This document shows, in pieces, positions 50,844-55,044 of a stretch of 55,044 bases of DNA; the stretch's first letter is position 1, and each line of letters begins with the position of its first letter. The DNA lies in contig CANPBT010000009.1 in NCBI GenBank assembly GCA_947572415.1, positions 1-55,044 on the forward strand, given 5' to 3'. This DNA is from an uncultured Clostridia bacterium (GTDB taxonomy: Bacteria > Bacillota > Clostridia > Christensenellales > Borkfalkiaceae). The translations under genes and the position numbers were made by a program. A model generated the notes under the pieces. That model searched no databases. It was not told the origin of the DNA and saw only the letters and a list, made by a program, of their open reading frames with translations.

Positions 50844-51590
50844 TTATTTAATTAAATCCTGCATATCGTATTTGCCGTGCGGTTTGCCGACAAGCCACTT
50901 TGCCGCTTTTATCGCGCCCGCGGCAAATACCGAGCGCGAACGGGCGGAGTGGGTCAGCGTTATTATTTCGTCGTCGCCCGCAAACATAACTTCGTGTTCG
51001 CCTACGATAGTTCCGCCGCGCACGGCGTGTATGCCTATTTCGTCGCCGCGCTTTCCGCAAATTCCTTCCCGTCCGCTTACGTACGGCTTTTTATCCCCGA
51101 AAGCCGAATTTGCGCTTTCCGCAAGCATAAGCGCCGTACCCGACGGGGCGTCCGCCTTGTAGCGGTGATGTTTTTCGGTGATTTCTATATCGAAGCTTTC
51201 ACCAAGTATTTTCGCCGCTTTATTTACGAGGTTAACGAGCAGATTTACTCCCAGCGAAAAATTAGCCGTCTTGAAAATCGCGATTTTTTTTGAACATTCG
51301 TCTATAAATTCAAGCTGCTCATTTGTGTAACCCGTTACGGCAAGCACCGCGGGCACTCCGTTTTTTACCGCCCAGTCAAGCTCCGGCTTCAAGGCGGCGG
51401 GGGAGGAAAAGTCGATTATCACGTCGGGCTTTTCGTCAATCTCGTCAAAGCTCTTATAAACGGGTACGCCCATATCGTGCGCGTGCAAATCCACGCCGCA
51501 GATTACTTCGGCACAGCCGTCGCCGTCTGTAAGCTTTATTAAGTTTTCGCCCATTTTGCCGCCTATGCCGCAGATTAAAATTTTTGTCAT
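50844..51590 (-). CDS. dapB: 4-hydroxy-tetrahydrodipicolinate reductase
   Basis: 248 residues, standard length. The Rossmann loop ICGIGGKMGENL begins the protein. The catalytic segment is EKHHRYKADAPSGTA with the His pair and Lys, and a later HAVRGGTIVGEHEVMFAG is typical. It reduces hydroxy-tetrahydrodipicolinate with NAD(P)H, giving the substrate used by DapL. The start overlaps the dapA stop by 4 bp (ATGA), so translation is coupled. Last gene of the asd-dapA-dapB operon. Confidence 0.97.
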   Translation of the reverse strand: MTKILICGIGGKMGENLIKLTDGDGCAEVICGVDLHAHDMGVPVYKSFDEIDEKPDVIIDFSSPAALKPELDWAVKNGVPAVLAVTGYTNEQLEFIDECSKKIAIFKTANFSLGVNLLVNLVNKAAKILGESFDIEITEKHHRYKADAPSGTALMLAESANSAFGDKKPYVSGREGICGKRGDEIGIHAVRGGTIVGEHEVMFAGDDEIITLTHSARSRSVFAAGAIKAAKWLVGKPHGKYDMQDLIK

Positions 51591-52474
51591 ACCGTCTTTA
51601 TCCCCAAGTTTTTAATAGCCTGTAATAATTTTTGTTTATTTCCCTCTTCGAGTTCGGTGAGGGGGGAGCGGGGCAGCCCCGCGTCGAAGCCTATCATATT
51701 ACACGCCGCTTTGACGGGTATGGGGTTCACTTCGGTAAAACACGCGTCTATAAGCGGCAGCAACGAATCCTGAACTTCGTTCGCCTCTTTAAGCCTGCCC
51801 TGCATAACCGACGTGTAAATTTTCTTCAAAAGCGCGGGCACAATATTCGAAGCTACGGAAATAAGCCCGGCGCCGCCTATTGCAAGCATGGGCAGATTTA
51901 AAAAATCCTCGCCTGAATACAGGTCGATTTTTCCGCGTATTCTGCGCATGGTTTCCGATGCCTGCGCCATATTTCCGCTCGCTTCCTTAATGCCCGCCAT
52001 ATTCGGTATTCCGGCAAGCTTTTCCGCAGTTTCGGGCAAAATGTTTACACCCGTGCGCGACGGCACGTTGTAGGCGATAACGGGTATGCTCACTGCCTCG
52101 CAAATTGCTTTGTAGTATTCTAAAATACCCTTTTGAGTGCACTTATTGTAATAGGGTGTAACGGCAAGCACGCCGTCCGCGCCGAGCTTTTCGGCTTTGA
52201 CCGACCAAGCCACGGCTTTTTTCGTATCGTTGCTGCCCGTGCCCGCTATCACCTTTATTCTGCCGTTTACGTGTTTTACGGCGTAATCGAGCGTCAGTTC
52301 TTTTTCCTCTTCCGTCATGGTTGCGGGTTCGCCCGTAGTGCCGAGCACGACTACCGCGTCCGCGCCGCCATCTGTCTGGAAGTCGAGCATTTTGCCAAAT
52401 TCTTCAAGGTTTATTCCCTTTTCATCGAACGGTGTGATTATAGCGGTTGCTAATCCGTTGAAAAAACTTGTCAC
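51587..52474 (-). CDS. dapA: 4-hydroxy-tetrahydrodipicolinate synthase
   Basis: 295 residues, standard length. The TIM-barrel aldolase shows GTTGEPATMTEEE, the catalytic Tyr in VIAYNVPSRTG and the Schiff-base Lys in GIKEASGN. It condenses pyruvate with aspartate semialdehyde, the first committed step to diaminopimelate. It lies 51 bp after asd with an AGAGGTAAA site and overlaps dapB by 4 bp. No lysine riboswitch is seen in its short upstream gap. Confidence 0.97.
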   Translation of the reverse strand: MTSFFNGLATAIITPFDEKGINLEEFGKMLDFQTDGGADAVVVLGTTGEPATMTEEEKELTLDYAVKHVNGRIKVIAGTGSNDTKKAVAWSVKAEKLGADGVLAVTPYYNKCTQKGILEYYKAICEAVSIPVIAYNVPSRTGVNILPETAEKLAGIPNMAGIKEASGNMAQASETMRRIRGKIDLYSGEDFLNLPMLAIGGAGLISVASNIVPALLKKIYTSVMQGRLKEANEVQDSLLPLIDACFTEVNPIPVKAACNMIGFDAGLPRSPLTELEEGNKQKLLQAIKNLGIKTV

Positions 52475-52525
52475 TTTATTTACCTCTTCTATATTGTAAG
52501 CGGGCGGCAGAATTTTCGTGAACTA

Positions 52526-53599
52526 TTATATATATCCTTTTGAAGCGAGTAGCTCCGCCAGAAGCACCGCGCCGCCCGCCGCGCCGCGAAGCGTATTGTG
52601 CGAAAGCCCTATAAATTTATAATCGAATAAGCTGTCCTCGCGCAGCCGTCCCGCGCATACCGTCATGCCCAGCCCGACGTTTCTGTCAAGCCTTGCCTGA
52701 GGGCGGTCGTCCTCGTCGAAATATTTAATAAACTGACGGGGAGCGGAGGGGAGAAAGAGCTTCTGCGGCTCGCCCTCGTAATTTTTCCACGCTTCGATAA
52801 TCTCGTCTTTCGTCGGCTTCGTTTCAAACGATACGAAGCAAGCCGCGGTGTGACCGTCGGATACGGGCACTCTGAGGCACTGCGCGGAAATTACGGGTGA
52901 TGTTGAGGGCGCTATTTTCCCGTCGACGATTTTACCCCATATTTTAAGCGGCTCCGTTTCGCTTTTTTGTTCTTCGCCGCCTATGTAGGGGATAATGTTG
53001 TCGGTTATTTCGGGCATGGTTTCAAAGGTTTTGCCCGCGCCCGATATCGCCTGATAGGTGGTGACTGCCGCGCTTTTAATCCCGAATTTTTTCAAAGGGT
53101 GCAAAAGCGGCACGTACGATTGCAGCGAACAGTTGCTCTTTACCGCGATAAACCCGCGCTTCGTGCCCAGCCGCTTTTTCTGCGAGGCGATAACTTCGAG
53201 GTGTCCGGGGTTGATTTCGGGGATAATCATAGGCACGTCGGGCGTTTCTCTGTGCGCGGAATTGTTCGAAACAATCGGGCATTCGAGCTTAGCGTACGCA
53301 TATTCGAGCTCGCGTATTTCGTCCTTATTCATATTTATCGCGCAGAAGCAGAAGTCGACGGCTTTTGCGATTTTCGCCATATCCGCTTTTGCGTCCATTA
53401 CCGTCATATCCGCGAATTTGTCGGGTATGGGCTCGCTCATATGCCAACGGCGCAGCGCGTCCTTGTATTTTTTGCCCGACGACGCCGCCGAGGCGGCAAG
53501 GCACGTCACGTTAAACCACGGGTGATTATTCAAAAGCAGCAAAAACCTCTGGCCGACCATGCCCGTCGCGCCGATTACGCCTACGTTAAATTTTTTCAT
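52526..53599 (-). CDS. asd: Aspartate-semialdehyde dehydrogenase
   Basis: 357 residues. NAD(P)-binding GVIGATGMVGQRF at the N-terminus; catalytic Cys in KSNCSLQSYVPLL; ISGAGKTFETMPE; and a substrate Arg/His pair in LRVPVSDGHTAACF. The length and the NCSLQ catalytic segment place it in the archaeal/fungal-like type of the family, different from the shorter E. coli type. It reduces aspartyl phosphate to aspartate semialdehyde, feeding dapA directly downstream. First in the asd-dapA-dapB operon; only a weak GAGAG ribosome site precedes the ATG. lysC is not in the window. Confidence 0.95.
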   Translation of the reverse strand: MKKFNVGVIGATGMVGQRFLLLLNNHPWFNVTCLAASAASSGKKYKDALRRWHMSEPIPDKFADMTVMDAKADMAKIAKAVDFCFCAINMNKDEIRELEYAYAKLECPIVSNNSAHRETPDVPMIIPEINPGHLEVIASQKKRLGTKRGFIAVKSNCSLQSYVPLLHPLKKFGIKSAAVTTYQAISGAGKTFETMPEITDNIIPYIGGEEQKSETEPLKIWGKIVDGKIAPSTSPVISAQCLRVPVSDGHTAACFVSFETKPTKDEIIEAWKNYEGEPQKLFLPSAPRQFIKYFDEDDRPQARLDRNVGLGMTVCAGRLREDSLFDYKFIGLSHNTLRGAAGGAVLLAELLASKGYI

Positions 53600-53627
53600 T
53601 GTTCTGACTCTCGTTTGTTTTTCGTTA

Positions 53628-53657
53628 ATAATAACACATTTTCCGGCACGTTGTAAA
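53628..53657 (-). promoter_or_regulatory. Promoter of the asd-dapA-dapB operon
   Basis: Minus strand TTTACA (53657-53652), 18-bp spacer, TATTAT (53633-53628), with a leader of about 25 nt to the asd ATG at 53599. There is no room for a lysine riboswitch. Confidence 0.6.
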
Positions 53658-53683
53658 GGATTTTTAAAAGGTTTTAATTCACC

Positions 53684-53712
53684 TTGACATTATGCCGGGT
53701 TTGTGGTAAATT
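53684..53712 (+). promoter_or_regulatory. Promoter of lgt
   Basis: TTGACA (53684-53689), 17-bp spacer, TAAATT (53707-53712). A leader of about 25 nt with a CGAGG ribosome site precedes the ATG at 53743. Confidence 0.68.
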
Positions 53713-53742
53713 AATAACCGTAATTATTTATCGAGGTAGTTT

Positions 53743-54612
53743 ATGCATCCCGAACCTATATTTAAAATTTTCGGGCAGGGCGTCTATCTTTACGGCGTAT
53801 GTATGGCCGTTGGCATAGTCGCTTGTTTCGGTTTTTTGTTATTCGCAATGTGGAAGCGGAAGTTCAACGAAACTTCCGCCGACTCAGTAATTTTTATCGG
53901 CATATTCGGAACGGGCTTCGGCATATTTTCGGCAATGCTCTTTCAGGCTTTTTACGACTTTATCGCCGACCCCGACGCGGGTTTTCATTTGGGCGGTATG
54001 ACGTTTATCGGCGGCTTAATCGGCGGAGTTGTAAGCTTTGTCGGCGTTTGGAACCTTTATATGTACGTTGTCCGTCCGCGTACCAAAATCAAATGGCTGA
54101 ACGCTGAAATGAACGCGGGGCTTACCGACGCGCTTCCGTTTATACCCATAGGCATAACGATAGCGCACGCCTTCGGCAGGTTCGGTTGCTTCTGGGCGGG
54201 CTGTTGCTACGGCAAGCATACAGACGCGTGGTTCGGGCTTCCCTGCGCCGCGGGGTACAGCGGCAACGTTATCCCTACTCAGCTTTTCGAAATGTTTTTC
54301 CTTTTTGCGCTGGGCGCGGCTATGGCGATACTGTATTTCAAATTCAAATTCAATTATAATTTCGCACTGTACGCGATAGCTTACGGTATCTGGCGCTTCA
54401 TAATCGAATACTTCCGCGACGATTACAGAGGCGAATTTATCGGCACCGCGTTGTATCCCTCGCAGATTTGGAGCATTGTAATGGTGCTTGCGGGCATAGG
54501 TTACGTGTTCGTGCAGAAATATTTCTTTGCAAAGCTTATGAAGCACCCCGAGCTTACGGCAACCGAACCGAAAGCGGCGGAGGACGCGAAGGAAGAAAAG
54601 GAAGAAGCTTAA
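53743..54612 (+). CDS. lgt: Prolipoprotein diacylglyceryl transferase
   Basis: 289 residues with about seven membrane helices. The signature loop is AHAFGRFGCFWAGCCYG, a clostridial version of GRxGNFxNxE, and FIGGLIGG is the preceding family motif; a later WRFIIEYFRDDYRG holds the conserved Arg-Glu. It transfers diacylglycerol from phosphatidylglycerol to the lipobox cysteine of prolipoproteins, here including the two lipoproteins at 23879-24364 and 29981-31447. An acidic Lys/Glu-rich tail of about 20 residues ends the protein. A single-gene unit with its own promoter. Confidence 0.95.
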   Translation: MHPEPIFKIFGQGVYLYGVCMAVGIVACFGFLLFAMWKRKFNETSADSVIFIGIFGTGFGIFSAMLFQAFYDFIADPDAGFHLGGMTFIGGLIGGVVSFVGVWNLYMYVVRPRTKIKWLNAEMNAGLTDALPFIPIGITIAHAFGRFGCFWAGCCYGKHTDAWFGLPCAAGYSGNVIPTQLFEMFFLFALGAAMAILYFKFKFNYNFALYAIAYGIWRFIIEYFRDDYRGEFIGTALYPSQIWSIVMVLAGIGYVFVQKYFFAKLMKHPELTATEPKAAEDAKEEKEEA

Positions 54613-54793
54613 AAAATAAAAGGCTTGCCCCGTTACGGTAATTCCCATAGGGAATTTAATAAAATGCAAATAAAAAGATTTAGGCATAGCGTTAAGCTGT
54701 GCCTTTTCTGTACTTTTTTTCGTGGACGAATTAGGCTACTCGTAGCCTAGTGAGATATAGATATGTTTTATATTTCCCGCAAAATTCAATCAG
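54613..54793 (+). terminator. Hairpin-rich stretch after lgt including a probable terminator
   Basis: Three hairpins: AATTCCC/GGGAATT near 54641-54657; GGCATAGC/GCTGTGCC near 54682-54703 followed by TTTTCTGTACTTTTTTT (the likely lgt terminator); and TAGGCTA/TAGCCTA near 54731-54750. No gene is visible in this stretch. Confidence 0.65.
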
Positions 54794-54822
54794 TTGCGTT
54801 CTTCCATTTTTCGTGATAAAAT
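54794..54822 (+). promoter_or_regulatory. Promoter of the 3'-edge gene
   Basis: TTGCGT (54794-54799), 17-bp spacer, TAAAAT (54817-54822), about 40 nt before the predicted ATG at 54870. Confidence 0.55.
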
Positions 54823-54869
54823 GATTGTACGATAAACAATAATTTGGAGTTGCAAAAAGGAGAATGGCA

Positions 54870-55044
54870 ATGAAAGACAAAGAAATGACTTTTAAAGAAA
54901 AGTTGAACGTAATGGAAAAATTCGGTCTGCAAAAAGAATGGGCGAAGTGGGAATTGAAACAGGAAAACGAATATTTTGCCGTTCTTCCCTCTTTCCGCTT
55001 TTTGAAGCCGATTAGCGACCACCTTGAATTTCATAGGGGCGGTT
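54870..55044 (+). CDS. Partial gene of unknown function, cut by the window end
   Basis: A frame open to the window edge, 58 residues seen, starting MKDKEMTFKEKLNVMEKFGL and continuing KEWAKWELKQENEYFAVLP. The ATG at 54870 is chosen because AAGGAG ends 7 nt before it; an ATG at 54864 in the same frame would be too close to that site. The N-terminal part is charged and helical. The known part does not let me name a family. The rest of the protein is outside the window. Confidence 0.6.
   Translation, partial: MKDKEMTFKEKLNVMEKFGLQKEWAKWELKQENEYFAVLPSFRFLKPISDHLEFHRGG

Noticed and set aside
53600..53742. Lysine riboswitch upstream of asd
   Set aside because: The leader is only about 25 nt and the full intergenic space is too short for a lysine riboswitch.

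Overview
The window reads as chromosomal DNA of a spore-forming, anaerobe-type member of the Bacillota (class Clostridia). The evidence is two sporulation genes (spoIVA, spoIIE), the FMN enoyl-ACP reductase fabK, glutamine synthetase III, ribonuclease J, a HelD-type helicase, the dapL route to meso-diaminopimelate, and a Clostridia-type dispersed palindromic repeat. An uncultured gut lineage close to Christensenellales is my guess and is low confidence. No rRNA, tRNA, CRISPR array, prophage or transposase was seen.

Layout. 186-5863: a tight operon of an SGNH hydrolase, a ketopantoate-reductase-like enzyme, two alpha/beta hydrolases, an ATP-grasp ligase and a DUF1349-type protein. 5977-7452: spoIVA. 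7545-9792: fabK-fabZ-degV (fatty acids). 12287-9842 (minus): serC-serA plus an unannotated 50-residue peptide. 12574-18706: a 1389-residue acidic repeat/coiled-coil protein, then ribonuclease J. 18736-23376: trmR-like, trhP-like (U32), aroA and dinB. 23387-24545: a dispersed repeat followed by an AT-rich island with a decayed gene, a lipoprotein and a small hydrophobic peptide. 24566-29926: glnN, a ClC transporter, a TA-flanked inverted-repeat element and purA. 32764-29981 (minus): ECF sigma factor, membrane anti-sigma candidate and vWA lipoprotein. 32847-38187: dapF, pyrG, a second dispersed repeat, dapL, malQ. 40495-38231 (minus): spoIIE. 40704-50214: a Wzz-like membrane protein, a HelD-type helicase and a giant DUF4011-type helicase. 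50252-50803: a divergent pair of a Cys-rich protein and an Xre regulator sharing a palindromic control region. 53599-50844 (minus): asd-dapA-dapB. 53743-54612: lgt. 54870 to the end: the start of an unknown gene.

How the genes work together. asd, dapA, dapB, dapL and dapF give nearly the whole path from aspartyl phosphate to meso-diaminopimelate for the cell wall. serC and serA make serine. trmR and trhP would make 5-methoxyuridine at the tRNA wobble position, and aroA beside them belongs to the pathway that leads to chorismate and prephenate.

The most striking genome-wide signal is in translation starts. Six genes (fabK, clc, dapF, helD, the DUF4011 helicase and the 93-residue Cys-rich protein) have a two-box sigma-A promoter with a 17-bp spacer whose -10 box ends only 6-8 nt before the ATG, with no Shine-Dalgarno; the xre gene has the same -10 spacing. 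These look like leaderless mRNAs, interspersed with genes that have ordinary GGAGG sites. The second notable structure is the exactly symmetrical double operator between the Cys-rich protein gene and the xre gene.
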